Assembly (NCBI GenBank): GCA_030418545.1
Contig: QAIB01000015.1
Location: 1 to 64,000, forward strand
Length of the DNA: 64,000 bases
Direction: 5' to 3'
Source: Xenophilus aerolatus
GTDB taxonomy: Bacteria > Pseudomonadota > Gammaproteobacteria > Burkholderiales > Burkholderiaceae_C
Shown: positions 1 through 8,266 of the stretch, piece by piece
Layout: the number at the start of each line of letters is the position of its first letter
Position numbering within the stretch: the stretch's first letter is position 1
Translations under genes and position numbers: made by a program
Notes under the pieces: model-generated
The model's database searches: none
What the model was told of the DNA's origin: nothing
Seen by the model: only the letters and a program-made list of their open reading frames with translations

Positions 1-82
1 GCGACGCCGACGACGCGGACCGGCTTGTTGATCGGAGATAGTGTTCACGAGTCCACCAAGAATTGAGGTGGACACGAGACTC
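1..82. other. Window edge with a small inverted repeat
   Basis: No complete gene is visible. A perfect 7-bp inverted repeat (GTCCACC at 51-57 and GGTGGAC at 67-73, 9-nt spacer) lies just past the stop of the minus-strand gene ending at 83. It could act as a transcript end, but no T-run follows on either strand. An open plus-strand frame runs from base 1 to a TGA at 64-66 and could be the tail of a gene outside the window; it is too short to call. Confidence 0.3.
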
Positions 83-781
83 CTATGCCCCGGGCAGGCT
101 TTCAAGATGGGTGGACTGGACGCTCACTGCGTAGCGGCTGCTGTCGACTTGTTCAACCAGCGCATCGGCGAGTCGCTGGACGCTTTTTGAACGCACCTGG
201 CCGATCTGTTGGTCGACAAGGACTACCAGCAGCTTGGCCGCGGTGGCAAGCATCTTTTGCTGCATGGTCGGGCTCTGATCGTCGCCGCCTTTGTCAAGTC
301 CTGCAGCCGGGTTTGCGACTCCCGAATCGCTGCCTAAAGGGCTTGATGTGATGGATGCCTCGAAGGCCTCAGTCGATGCGGTCAGGCTCCCATATTTCTC
401 TTTGATTAGTTGCAAGCCGACCCAGGCGTCGACGTACTGGTCGCGCATGCTGTCTTCAAGATCGTTGTTGGGATGTTCGACTACGAGAACATTGCCGTCG
501 ACGCTAAACGCTGGCGCCATCCATGCGCAGAGGTCAGTGATGCGCTCTGCAAGTTCTTCGTTGATTTGGGCTGTCGGCAGCTTGCTGCTGGGTGGGATGC
601 CGAGACTGATCTGCGCCACTTCGTAAAGTCGGAGGACGCGGCGGCCCATGAAGTACTTCCATCGCTTGTCTTGTGCGGCTTTAAGTCGCGCAGGCAATTC
701 TGCAGTTGGAGTGGCCGCGGCGAGGACAGGCTGCACGCGGCCAATCGTGGGGGACGCTTGGATCGGAGATGTTTTGTTCAT
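83..781 (-). CDS. Hypothetical protein of the integrated element
   Basis: Encodes 232 residues. I do not recognise the family. The N-terminal 30 residues are low in structure (Ser/Pro/Ala rich). A more ordered part begins near residue 38 (RWKYFMGRRVLRLYEVAQ) and carries mixed charged and hydrophobic residues typical of a soluble globular protein. There is no signal peptide or membrane segment. Its base composition is visibly less GC-rich than the genes beyond 3 kb, as expected for acquired DNA, and it sits next to the integrase on the same strand. A cargo or accessory gene of the element is the most likely role; function unknown. Confidence 0.6.
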   Translation of the reverse strand: MNKTSPIQASPTIGRVQPVLAAATPTAELPARLKAAQDKRWKYFMGRRVLRLYEVAQISLGIPPSSKLPTAQINEELAERITDLCAWMAPAFSVDGNVLVVEHPNNDLEDSMRDQYVDAWVGLQLIKEKYGSLTASTEAFEASITSSPLGSDSGVANPAAGLDKGGDDQSPTMQQKMLATAAKLLVVLVDQQIGQVRSKSVQRLADALVEQVDSSRYAVSVQSTHLESLPGA

Positions 782-1345
782 GGTCGGTCATTTAGTCGCC
801 AGCCAATCGCTGGCCTAGAGACTCTCCGACAGGCCAGGTTCCTGAACAACCGAAGTCGCCATGAATTCACTTGCAGGGCAACGCGTCTCACATCCTTGCG
901 TACGGAATGCAGGGGTCGCATTGAAGTGTGCAAGCGCACACTTATATAAAATTAGGCACGTGCGACAGCGTCCAACCAAACGCGCGTCGTGTGGGTCGAC
1001 CGGCGTGGGATAGCTCTCAGCTGTCGGACCAGGCAGCGTCACAGCGAAGTGCCAGGTATTCCGCCTTACTCGCTCGAACCATGCGTAGCGCTGGTGGCGG
1101 TTGTGTTCCGTTCAAATTTCCAACTGGCCGAGTGCCACGGCGACAGATGCGGACTGCAGGCGGCAGTCAGAGGCCGCGCGAGTCGGTGCCTGTCTTGGCC
1201 AAGGCTAAATCTAAGCTGGCGGCAATAGCTCGCTATCAAAGCTAGGCGATGCTTGGCTCGCCGCTGGAGTCAGGATGGTCGTGCATAGCTTGCCGCTGGT
1301 AATGCACACCCGCAATACTGTCCGGTTCGTTCATCCAGAATGTCC
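782..1345. other. Gene-free stretch between element genes
   Basis: About 560 bases without a convincing gene on either strand; open frames here have no recognisable protein features. The only clear structure is the palindrome and AT-rich block near 920-952, listed separately. Confidence 0.5.
921..950 (+). promoter_or_regulatory. Candidate promoter with overlapping operator palindrome
   Basis: Contains a perfect inverted repeat, AAGTGTGC (924-931) and GCACACTT (936-943), separated by AAGC. It is embedded in a possible plus-strand promoter: TTGAAG at 921-926 and TATAAA at 945-950 (18-bp spacer). The run of A/T after the palindrome is striking in this GC-rich window. A DNA-binding protein sitting on the repeat would occlude the promoter. 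Which gene it serves is unclear: no plus-strand gene follows, and the minus-strand gene starting at 781 lies 140 bp away. Confidence 0.4.
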
Positions 1346-2581
1346 TCAGAATTCGTCGTCGATGTACCGTGCCCAATCCACCATCAGCTGCCGCCGCTTG
1401 GCAGCCATGTCGCTGCGGGCATACGCGCGCACAGTCTGGTCGCCCACGGAATGGGCAAGCGCCATCTCGAGCATCTCGTGTGGGTAGTCCGTTTCTTCCT
1501 GGCCCCAGGTTCTGAAGCTCGAACGGAAGCCGTGCATAGTGAACGGCAATTTCAGCCGCCTCAACAGCTGTGTGAAAGTCATATCGCTGTGCTCCTTGCC
1601 TCGAGGCGTAGGAAACACCAGTCCCAGAGGATTGTGTTCGCCGGTCCAGCAGTGTTGGACCTGCAGCGCTTTGGCATCCCTTAGGATCTGCTGAGCTCGT
1701 TCGCTGAGCGGCACCCGATGTTCCCGCCCGGCTTTCATCCGCTCCTCTGGCACCGTCCACGTGGTCAGCGCGTCGTCGAGTTCTGACCAGGTCGCCCCGC
1801 GCACCTCTCCCGAGCGCGCCGCCGTCAGCACAGTGAATTTGAACGCCAACTTCACCATCGGCGTAGCCGTGCTGGCATCGATCGTCCGGAGCAGCACACC
1901 TACTTCCGCATGCGGGCAGGATGGATGGTGTTCCACCTTGCGCGCCCGGTCGTTTTTGCCAAGTGCCAGCTTCACCTGCGCCCAAAATTCGGCATCCTTG
2001 CCAGGGCAGTAGTCCTTGGCCGCCGCGTAGTTCAGCACCTTACGGATGCGCTGCAGCACACGGCTGGCCGTTTCTGCTTTGGACTTCCAGATCGGGCTTA
2101 GCGCCTGCACGACTGCTGCCTTGTCGAACTCCGCTAGCGGTAGATCGCCGTATTTCGGGAACACGTAGCTCTGGAGGGTGTTGATCCACTGCGCTGCGTG
2201 CTTGGCATTGCGCCACTCATTGTCCTGAGACTTATGAAATTCCCTGGCGCATTCCTCGAACGTACGTGCCTGGACCGCTGCCGCCTTCGTTTCGGCCAAG
2301 CGCTCTATGCGTTGCTGACGTCGGTGCTCGATGGGGTCGATGCCATCTGCCAGAAGGAGCCGCACCTTCTTGGCACGCTCCCGCGCGTCCGCCACGCCAA
2401 AGTCCTCGAGGGACCCCAGCCCCATTTCGCGCTTGCGCCCGTCGACCGAGTAACGCAGCACCCAAGACTTACTGCCCCCGGCCGCCACCTGTAAGTACAG
2501 GCCCCGCCCGTCGAGGTAGTAGTTAGGCGCCATGTTTTTGGCACGCGCCTTGGCGTCATTGAGCAAGTTGTGGCGGGTCAC
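1346..2581 (-). CDS. Tyrosine-type site-specific integrase (P4-like)
   Basis: A 411-residue phage/island integrase. Residues 1-85 form the N-terminal arm-binding domain of the DUF4102 type (YYLDGRGLYLQVAAGGSK, followed by the conserved MGLGSL and ADARERAKK). A core-binding helical domain follows at about 105-205. The catalytic domain holds the expected set: R256 (TAARSGEVRG), K283, H350-x-x-R353 (HGFRSSFR), H377 and the nucleophile Y387 (VRAYARSDM). Length is usual for the family. It should catalyse insertion and excision of the element by strand exchange at an att site. No tRNA or repeated att core could be found next to it, so the target is unknown. No cysteine-rich or toxin cargo is visible; the rest of the element lies to the left of the window. 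Confidence 0.93.
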   Translation of the reverse strand: MTRHNLLNDAKARAKNMAPNYYLDGRGLYLQVAAGGSKSWVLRYSVDGRKREMGLGSLEDFGVADARERAKKVRLLLADGIDPIEHRRQQRIERLAETKAAAVQARTFEECAREFHKSQDNEWRNAKHAAQWINTLQSYVFPKYGDLPLAEFDKAAVVQALSPIWKSKAETASRVLQRIRKVLNYAAAKDYCPGKDAEFWAQVKLALGKNDRARKVEHHPSCPHAEVGVLLRTIDASTATPMVKLAFKFTVLTAARSGEVRGATWSELDDALTTWTVPEERMKAGREHRVPLSERAQQILRDAKALQVQHCWTGEHNPLGLVFPTPRGKEHSDMTFTQLLRRLKLPFTMHGFRSSFRTWGQEETDYPHEMLEMALAHSVGDQTVRAYARSDMAAKRRQLMVDWARYIDDEF

Positions 2582-3149
2582 AGTTCGATGCAGCAGTGGC
2601 TGTGACGCCGCATTTTACCCCACCTTTTGCCCACCATTTATTTTGTGCTGCGTTGGCGTTGGTTGCACCGTGCTGCACCGGTGTCTGGCGCTAAGTGGTT
2701 GATGGAACACAACTTTTTGACGTGGATGATTGCTGTTGGGCGTTGTTGCAGTTAGGATGATGCGGCCACACTCTCCGCCACTTCAGCGTTCGCGCAGTGC
2801 CGACTCACAGCTTCGGTCCGGCGAAAGGAAGTCAGCCCGCTCCAAGACCTCGAGGGCATTGATCGCTTTCCGCCGCCTCAAGGTCGGGATGATCCACCGC
2901 CCGGAAAACGGGTTCATGAGCTCTGTGTAACGCGGCCTTTGGCGAATCCTACGCGCAAGGCCGGCTGGCATCTGCGCCCGAAGTGATCAACGGTCTGTCG
3001 GCGCAATGCCTGGAGATCGCCGCAGGCATCTGGGCACCCTTGACCCCATTTCTCTAGGCTGCCGCGGGAAAAGCGCTGCTCGAAACAGGACATACGCGAT
3101 CGCCTTTGCGTGCCTGAAGCATCTCGACCCGGATGCGCAGCCGCCGGAG
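2582..3149. other. Junction between integrated element and chromosome
   Basis: About 570 bases between the integrase start and the first FNR-type box. The left 150 bp are AT-richer and would hold the integrase promoter and probably the attachment site. No tRNA gene or duplicated core sequence was recognised. The right part contains the short coding-like remnant listed at 2920-3057. The transition to strongly GC-rich, codon-biased DNA occurs here. Confidence 0.4.
2920..3057 (+). pseudogene. Possible 3' remnant of a broken gene
   Basis: An open stretch of 45 codons lacking a good start ends at the TAG at 3055-3057. Its translation (including GESYAQGRLASAPEVINGL and AQCLEIAAGIWAPL) is helical and reads like real protein rather than a shadow frame. 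It is bounded upstream by a stop at 2917-2919. It resembles the helical repeats of phasin-like granule proteins, but the match is too weak for a firm call. Truncation when the neighbouring element integrated would explain it. It may equally be a chance open frame. Confidence 0.25.
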
Positions 3150-3163
3150 TTGATGCGGCGCAA
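3150..3163 (+). promoter_or_regulatory. FNR-type box before the BON/P-type ATPase operon
   Basis: TTGATGCGGCGCAA matches TTGAT-N4-(half-site TTGCG on the other strand). A -10-like TAGAGT lies at 3185-3190, about 29 bp from the box centre, which is the class II activator distance. The predicted start near 3198 leaves a 64-nt leader to the ATG at 3262. One of a set of thirteen similar boxes in this window. Confidence 0.6.
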
Positions 3164-3261
3164 AGGCGGTGTGCGGGACGCGCTTAGAGTGAATGGCCGC
3201 CACCCATGCGCTGGCGTCGCGTAGCTCCACGGCTGTCAACCCAAGCACGAGAGGAAAGCCC

Positions 3262-3732
3262 ATGAAGTCCGGTACCCAGATCCGAGATGATGTCCTCGCC
3301 GAGTTGCGGTGGGATCCGGCCGTCAACGAGACCGATGTCGGCGTCATCGTGAAGGCCGGAAACGTGACCCTGACAGGCCACCTGTCCAGCTTCGCGGAAG
3401 AGTATGCCGCCGAGCTTACGGTGCAGCGCGTGGTCGGGGTGAGGCGCGCAGCCGAGGGCGCCGTACGCAACCTCCTGGGCGTCACCGGCGTCACCAACCT
3501 CATCACCCTGAAGCCGCGCGTCAAGGCCGACGCCATCGAGGGAAGGATTCGCGAGGCGCTGGAGCGCCGGGCGGACCGGGAGGCGAGAAGGATCGAGGTG
3601 GGCGTGGCCGGAACTGCAGTGACCCTCCGCGGCAAGGTGCACACGCTGGCCGAGCGCCAAGCCGCGCAGGGCGCTGCCTGGTCGGCACCGGGGGTGACCC
3701 GCGTCGTCAACGACATCCTGGTCGAGGCCTGA
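3262..3732 (+). CDS. BON-domain protein (two BON domains)
   Basis: Encodes 156 residues with two BON repeats at about 5-72 and 80-150; each shows the conserved pattern of a short helix, V-x-V-x-x-G-x-V-T-L-x-G, and a downstream G-V-x-x-V-x-N (VIVKAGNVTLTGHL; VGVAGTAVTLRGKVHTL; GVTRVVNDILV). BON domains bind membranes or phospholipid and occur in osmotic-shock proteins such as OsmY. No signal peptide is evident, so it is probably cytoplasmic or membrane-surface attached. The ATG at 3262 follows GAGGAAAG with good spacing; an earlier in-frame start lacks this. It is the first gene of a five-gene plus-strand run and is close in sequence to the three-BON protein at 34170. Confidence 0.88.
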   Translation: MKSGTQIRDDVLAELRWDPAVNETDVGVIVKAGNVTLTGHLSSFAEEYAAELTVQRVVGVRRAAEGAVRNLLGVTGVTNLITLKPRVKADAIEGRIREALERRADREARRIEVGVAGTAVTLRGKVHTLAERQAAQGAAWSAPGVTRVVNDILVEA

Positions 3733-3752
3733 TTCACGAGCATCGGCGGTCC

Positions 3753-5162
3753 ATGGTCGTCGCGATGCCGCCGTCCTTCGAGCCATGGCGCGCATTCCTG
3801 GCGGCGGCCGAGGTGGCGACGGCCACGCGAGCCAGCGCGGCGGTGCTCGCTGCCTGCCGGGCGCAGCGCCTTGCGGCGTTGCTCGCAGCGGCCCGCGCAA
3901 ACTCTCCGCGCTACCGGCATGTCCTGGCCGGCTGCAATCCCGCGACGCAGAAGCTCCAGGACCTGCCCATCGCGCGCAAGGCCGAACTCATGCGCGACTT
4001 CGACGGCTGGCTGGCCGACCCGGCCATCTCGCTGTCGATGCTGCGCCGCTTCGTTGCCGATAGCGCAAACATCGGGAAGGACTTCCTCGGCCGCTACACG
4101 GTGTGGGAGAGCTCGGGCAGCACCGGCGAACCCGCAGTCTTCGTGCAGGACGCGCAGGCCATGGCGGTGTACGACGCGTTGGAGGCGCTGCGCCGCCCAC
4201 AGCTGCGACCGCTCGAGCGACTTCTGGACCCGTGGAGCCTGACGGAACGCATGGCATTCGTGGGCGCGATCGACGGGCACTTCGCGAGTACCGTCTCGGT
4301 CGAGCGCCTGCGGCGCCTTCAACCGGGGCTTGCGACGCGCCTGGTCGGCATGTCGTTCCTGCAGCCGCTCCCGAGGCTCTGCGCAGAACTTGATGCATTC
4401 CAGCCCACGGTGATTGCGACCTACCCCAGTGCAGCCGTGCTGCTCGCGCAGGAGAGGCGTGCAGGCCGGTTGAAGGCCTTCCCGCGCGAGATCTGGACCG
4501 GGGGCGAGAACCTGTCGATGGCGAGCCGGAACTTCGTGCGCGAGGCCTTCGGTTGCCCGTTGGCCAACAGCTACGGCGCGTCCGAATTCCTGTCGCTGGC
4601 TTTCGAATGCACCGAGGGCGCCATGCATCTCAACAGCGACTGGGCGATCCTGGAGCCGGTCGACGCGCAGGGAAGGGCTGTGCCACCGGGGCGGGCGGGT
4701 GCAACGACGCTGCTCACCAACCTGGCCAACCACGTGCAGCCACTGATTCGCTACGACCTGGGAGATCGGGTCGTCATGCACGAGGTGCCGTGCCGATGCG
4801 GCTCACCCCATCCGGTCGTCGAGGTGAACGGGCGCGACGACGACATGCTGTGCCTTGCGGGAGTGACGGACAGGCGCCCGGTCTACATCGTGCCGTTGGC
4901 GGTGAGCACGGTCCTGGAGGAGGAGGCGGGATTGTTCGACTTCCAGCTGCTCCAGCGCGGGCCGCGAGAGCTGCTGCTGCGCACGGGCGAGCATGGCCCC
5001 GCGGCGGCGCGCACGCTGCACAGGGCGCGCATCGTGCTGGCGGCCTTTCTCAAGGCCCAGGGTGTTGCGAACGTCGCGATTCATTGCCGGAGCGGAACTG
5101 CCGCGGCTTGCGGCCGGAGCGGAAAGACGCGGCGCGTGATCGCCTGCGCCGAAGGTGCCTGA
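3753..5162 (+). CDS. PaaK-like adenylate-forming enzyme (phenylacetate-CoA ligase family)
   Basis: Encodes 469 residues. The AMP-binding signature SSGSTGEP lies near residue 120, YGASE near 274 and RYDLGDR near 332; a short CRCG motif follows, then the VNGRDDDML block typical of the PaaK/F390-synthetase group. These enzymes activate a carboxylate with ATP to an acyl-adenylate and usually pass it to CoA. The substrate cannot be read from sequence. Several relatives in stress or polysaccharide clusters are annotated only as CoF-synthetase-like. It starts 20 bp after the BON gene and probably shares its FNR-dependent transcript. A role in making an acyl-CoA during oxygen limitation is possible but unproven. 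Confidence 0.75.
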   Translation: MVVAMPPSFEPWRAFLAAAEVATATRASAAVLAACRAQRLAALLAAARANSPRYRHVLAGCNPATQKLQDLPIARKAELMRDFDGWLADPAISLSMLRRFVADSANIGKDFLGRYTVWESSGSTGEPAVFVQDAQAMAVYDALEALRRPQLRPLERLLDPWSLTERMAFVGAIDGHFASTVSVERLRRLQPGLATRLVGMSFLQPLPRLCAELDAFQPTVIATYPSAAVLLAQERRAGRLKAFPREIWTGGENLSMASRNFVREAFGCPLANSYGASEFLSLAFECTEGAMHLNSDWAILEPVDAQGRAVPPGRAGATTLLTNLANHVQPLIRYDLGDRVVMHEVPCRCGSPHPVVEVNGRDDDMLCLAGVTDRRPVYIVPLAVSTVLEEEAGLFDFQLLQRGPRELLLRTGEHGPAAARTLHRARIVLAAFLKAQGVANVAIHCRSGTAAACGRSGKTRRVIACAEGA

Positions 5163-5210
5163 GCGCGCGCGTTGACCGCAATCAAGGTCCGGCGGGGCGT
5201 GCTGCGCAGA

Positions 5211-5639
5211 ATGACGCACATGGTTCAAGAGGCCACTACGGCGAGGCCGACGAGGCAGATGTCGCTTGTTCTCGCGGCGCTGCTGTGGCTGCCGGTCTTG
5301 GGCTGCGGCCAGTTCGGCACATCGGCACCGGCCGAAAGGAAGTTGACTGGCTCACTGGCCAGCGTCGCGTTGGGCAGTGTGGCGGCCAGGGCCATGGACG
5401 ACAGTGACCGACGCCACGCGGCGGCGTCCCTGGAAGGCTCACCGGACGGCGCGCCTTCGATCTGGCGCAATCGTGAAACCGGAGATCGCTTCATGTTCAT
5501 GCCGGTGAGCAGTTTCACCCGGGGTGGCGCGAGATGTCGGGCTTTCAGGATCGAAGTGACGGTCGGCGGCCGCCCGGACAGCATCGACGCAAGCGCATGC
5601 CGGCAGGCCGACGGCAGCTGGCGGATTCAAGGCAGGTAG
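5211..5639 (+). CDS. Small putative lipoprotein (17-kDa surface-antigen-like)
   Basis: The frame encodes about 142 residues. A hydrophobic signal (SLVLAALLWLPVLGCGQ) ends in a lipobox-like L-G-C-G, so the mature protein would be lipidated at that cysteine and sit in the envelope. The C-terminal part (SFTRGGARCRAFRIEVTVGG, then ACRQADGSWRIQ) resembles the small C-terminal domain of the Rickettsia 17-kDa antigen group, in which a cysteine pair is common. The middle (about 45-75) is Ala/Gly rich and may correspond to a degenerate glycine-zipper segment. The start is uncertain: ATG at 5211, 5220 or 5256 and TTG at 5172 are all in frame and none has a strong ribosome site. It lies between the ligase-like gene and the P-type ATPase, likely co-transcribed. 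Confidence 0.6.
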   Translation: MTHMVQEATTARPTRQMSLVLAALLWLPVLGCGQFGTSAPAERKLTGSLASVALGSVAARAMDDSDRRHAAASLEGSPDGAPSIWRNRETGDRFMFMPVSSFTRGGARCRAFRIEVTVGGRPDSIDASACRQADGSWRIQGR

Positions 5640-5759
5640 GGCGTCGCCGTGTCGCGGGCAGCCTTCCCGGTCGCGAGCCCGTCCAGCGCGACGGCTGCGC
5701 GCCGCACGGTCTCGGCGGCCATGAGCCAAGGCAATGACCTGCGTCCCGGAGGATCGAAC

Positions 5760-8249
5760 ATGCCGGAGCGCCCACCCACCGGCCTGACCGACGAGGAGGC
5801 CGCTCGGCGCCTGGACCGCGACGGGCCGAACGTTCTGCCCTCCGGTTCGCACAGAGGTGTTCTTCGCATCGCCCTCAATGCGCTGACGCAACCGATGTTC
5901 CTGCTGCTGCTGGCCACTGCCAGTGTGTACGCGATGCTCGGCGACCTTGGCGACGCCGGCATGCTCGCCGCTTCCGTCCTGGTCGTCGGAGGGCTGTCGA
6001 TCTACCAGGAGCAGCGCACGGAGCGCGTGCTCGAGGCATTGAAGGATCTGTCCAGCCCACGCTGCACGGTCGTGCGTTCCGGCAGGACCTTGCACATCGC
6101 GAGTCGCGAACTGGTGCGCGGCGACCGGCTGATGGTGAGCGAGGGCGACCGATTGTCCGCCGATGCACAGCTGCTCGAAGCGGTCGGTCTGCAGGTCGAC
6201 GAGTCGCTTCGCACCGGAGAGTCGATTCCGCAGGACAAGCGTGCCGCGGGAGACGGCGACAGCGGACGACTGTTCGCCGGCAGCCTGGTCGTGCGCGGCG
6301 ATGGCGTGGCCGAGGTCACCGCCACAGGGGCACACACGGCGCTTGGCGACATCCACCGCGTCATCGTCCAGCTTGCCCCGCGCCCGAGCCGGTTGCAGGC
6401 AGAGCTGCACCGGCTGGTGCGCCGTGTCGCCTTGCTCGCGGCGGGCACCTGCCTCGTCGCGGCTGCGGTATTCGCGCTGCGGGAGGGGTCGTGGACGCAG
6501 GGCCTGCTGGTGGGGCTGACACTCGCGATGTCGCTGATTCCCGAAGAGTTTGCGGTCGTCTGGAGCGTGATGCTGGCGCTGGGTAGCTGGCGGCTCGCCA
6601 GGTCGAACGTCCTGACCCGTCAGCCGCAGGCCATCGAGGCACTGGGCACCACGACGGTCCTGTGCGTCGACAAGACAGGAACGCTGACGCACAACCGCAT
6701 GACGTTGACGGCGCTGCACGACGGTGACGCGCAGTGCCGGCTCGATGCGGGGCGTCCGGCGTCGCGCTTTCATGCCCTGATGTCCTGTGCCTTGCGCGCG
6801 AGCGGCACGCGCGGGGCCGAGCCCATGGACCGCGCGGTGCGAGCTGCCGCACAGGCGGCAGGATGGGACGGCGCAGAAGCGTCGGGCTGGGTTCCCGGAC
6901 CGCATCGCGGCATCCGCGATGGTGCGCCCTACGTGGTGCATTGGTGGCAGGCGGCGGATGCGGCCGGCTCCACCGTGGCGGTGAAGGGGGCTGCAGAGGC
7001 CGTGCTCGCGCTGTGCGACGGCGATACGGAACGCATCCAGCGCCTGCGCGAAGCCGCCGAGCGGTGGGGCGCCGCCGGCCTTCGCGTGCTCGCCGTGGCC
7101 GAGGGCCAGGTTCCGCCGGGCGGCCGAGCGGAGATGGACGCCGGGCTGCCGCCGGGGATGAAGCTCTCGGCGCTGGGCCTGCTGGGCTTCCTGGATCCCT
7201 TGCGCGAACAGGTACCCGGCGCCATTGAAGCCTGCCGTCGCGCTGGAGTCCGCGTGGTCATGATCACTGGTGACGCAGCTCTTACGGCGCAATCGATCGC
7301 CCGGCAGGCCGGCCTGGTCGATGGCGGCGAAGCGAAGGTGCTGACCGGCAGGGCGCTGGCCGGGATGGACGATGAGGCATTGCGTCGGCGCGCCCGGGAT
7401 GTGCACGTCTTCGCGCGAGTCGACGCCGCTCAGAAGCTGCGCATCGTGCGCGCCCTGCAGCGGCAGGGAGACGTGGTGGCGATGACGGGTGACGGTGTGA
7501 ACGACGCGCCCGCGCTCAAGGCGGCCGACATCGGCGTGGCCATGGGCCAGCGCGGCACCGACGTCGCTCGCGAGGCGGCGTCGCTGGTGCTGCTGGACGA
7601 CAACTTCGCCTCGCTGGTGGAGGCCGTGCGAGCGGGCCGGCGCATCTTCACCAACCTGCGCAAGGCGCTGGGATACCTCTTCGCCGTGCATGTGCCGATC
7701 GTCGGTGTGGCGCTGATCCCGGTGGCAATGGGCGGGCCCGTGCTGCTCTTGCCCTTGCACGTCGTGTTGCTCGAATTGCTGATCGACCCGGCCTGTTCGC
7801 TCGTGTTCGAGGCCGAGCCGGCGGACGACGACAGCATGTCGGTGCCGCCGCGCCGGCGTGACGATGCGCTCTTTTCGCTCGCTTCGGCTGCTCGTGCGTT
7901 CGCGATGGGTGCGCTTGTGTTCGCCGGCGTGGCCGCCGTGCAGTGGGCATGCAGAACCGCAGGGGCCTCGCACGAGGAACTCCGCATGGCCAGCCTGGGT
8001 TCGATCGTGCTGGGCAACCTGCTGCTGTTGCAGAGCTTCCGAGGCACCGGCCGGCGGCCGACGCATGGCAACACGACCTTCTATGCGCTGCTCATCGGTG
8101 TGTGCGTGGTCTGGATCCTGCTCACGGCGGTGCCGGGCGTCGGCAGTGTGTTCGGGCTGCCGGGCCGTCCTTCGCCGTGGGCGCTGTGGGTGGTGCTGCC
8201 GGCAGCCTGGGCCCTGCGGCACCTCGTCGCCGGCGCGCGGCAGCCTTGA
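5760..8249 (+). CDS. Cation-transporting P-type ATPase
   Basis: An 829-residue integral membrane ion pump. Visible hallmarks are an N-terminal cation-ATPase segment, the actuator domain, the TM4 motif IPEEFAVVW, the phosphorylation loop CVDKTGTLTHN with the phospho-aspartate near residue 304, the hinge TGDGVNDAPALKAADIGVAMG near 575 (split here: TGDGVNDAPALK and ADIGVAMG), and C-terminal transmembrane helices. The PEE sequence in TM4 places it with the P2-type group (Ca, Na/K, Mn pumps) rather than the heavy-metal CPx group; it lacks an N-terminal metal-binding domain. The transported ion cannot be fixed from sequence. ATG at 5760 follows GGAGG closely, which decides the start over an upstream frame extension. 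Stress-island relatives of this pump often travel with universal stress proteins, as here. Confidence 0.88.
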   Translation: MPERPPTGLTDEEAARRLDRDGPNVLPSGSHRGVLRIALNALTQPMFLLLLATASVYAMLGDLGDAGMLAASVLVVGGLSIYQEQRTERVLEALKDLSSPRCTVVRSGRTLHIASRELVRGDRLMVSEGDRLSADAQLLEAVGLQVDESLRTGESIPQDKRAAGDGDSGRLFAGSLVVRGDGVAEVTATGAHTALGDIHRVIVQLAPRPSRLQAELHRLVRRVALLAAGTCLVAAAVFALREGSWTQGLLVGLTLAMSLIPEEFAVVWSVMLALGSWRLARSNVLTRQPQAIEALGTTTVLCVDKTGTLTHNRMTLTALHDGDAQCRLDAGRPASRFHALMSCALRASGTRGAEPMDRAVRAAAQAAGWDGAEASGWVPGPHRGIRDGAPYVVHWWQAADAAGSTVAVKGAAEAVLALCDGDTERIQRLREAAERWGAAGLRVLAVAEGQVPPGGRAEMDAGLPPGMKLSALGLLGFLDPLREQVPGAIEACRRAGVRVVMITGDAALTAQSIARQAGLVDGGEAKVLTGRALAGMDDEALRRRARDVHVFARVDAAQKLRIVRALQRQGDVVAMTGDGVNDAPALKAADIGVAMGQRGTDVAREAASLVLLDDNFASLVEAVRAGRRIFTNLRKALGYLFAVHVPIVGVALIPVAMGGPVLLLPLHVVLLELLIDPACSLVFEAEPADDDSMSVPPRRRDDALFSLASAARAFAMGALVFAGVAAVQWACRTAGASHEELRMASLGSIVLGNLLLLQSFRGTGRRPTHGNTTFYALLIGVCVVWILLTAVPGVGSVFGLPGRPSPWALWVVLPAAWALRHLVAGARQP

Positions 8250-8266
8250 CCAGGGAGCCCGAATCC

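Noticed and set aside
2582-3149. tRNA or tmRNA gene as integrase target
   Set aside because: No cloverleaf, CCA end or T-loop sequence could be found near the integrase; an att site elsewhere or in a protein gene is more likely.
3193-3261. Earlier in-frame ATG for the first BON protein
   Set aside because: The extra 23 residues do not resemble BON sequence, and the ATG at 3262 has the good GAGGAAAG ribosome site.
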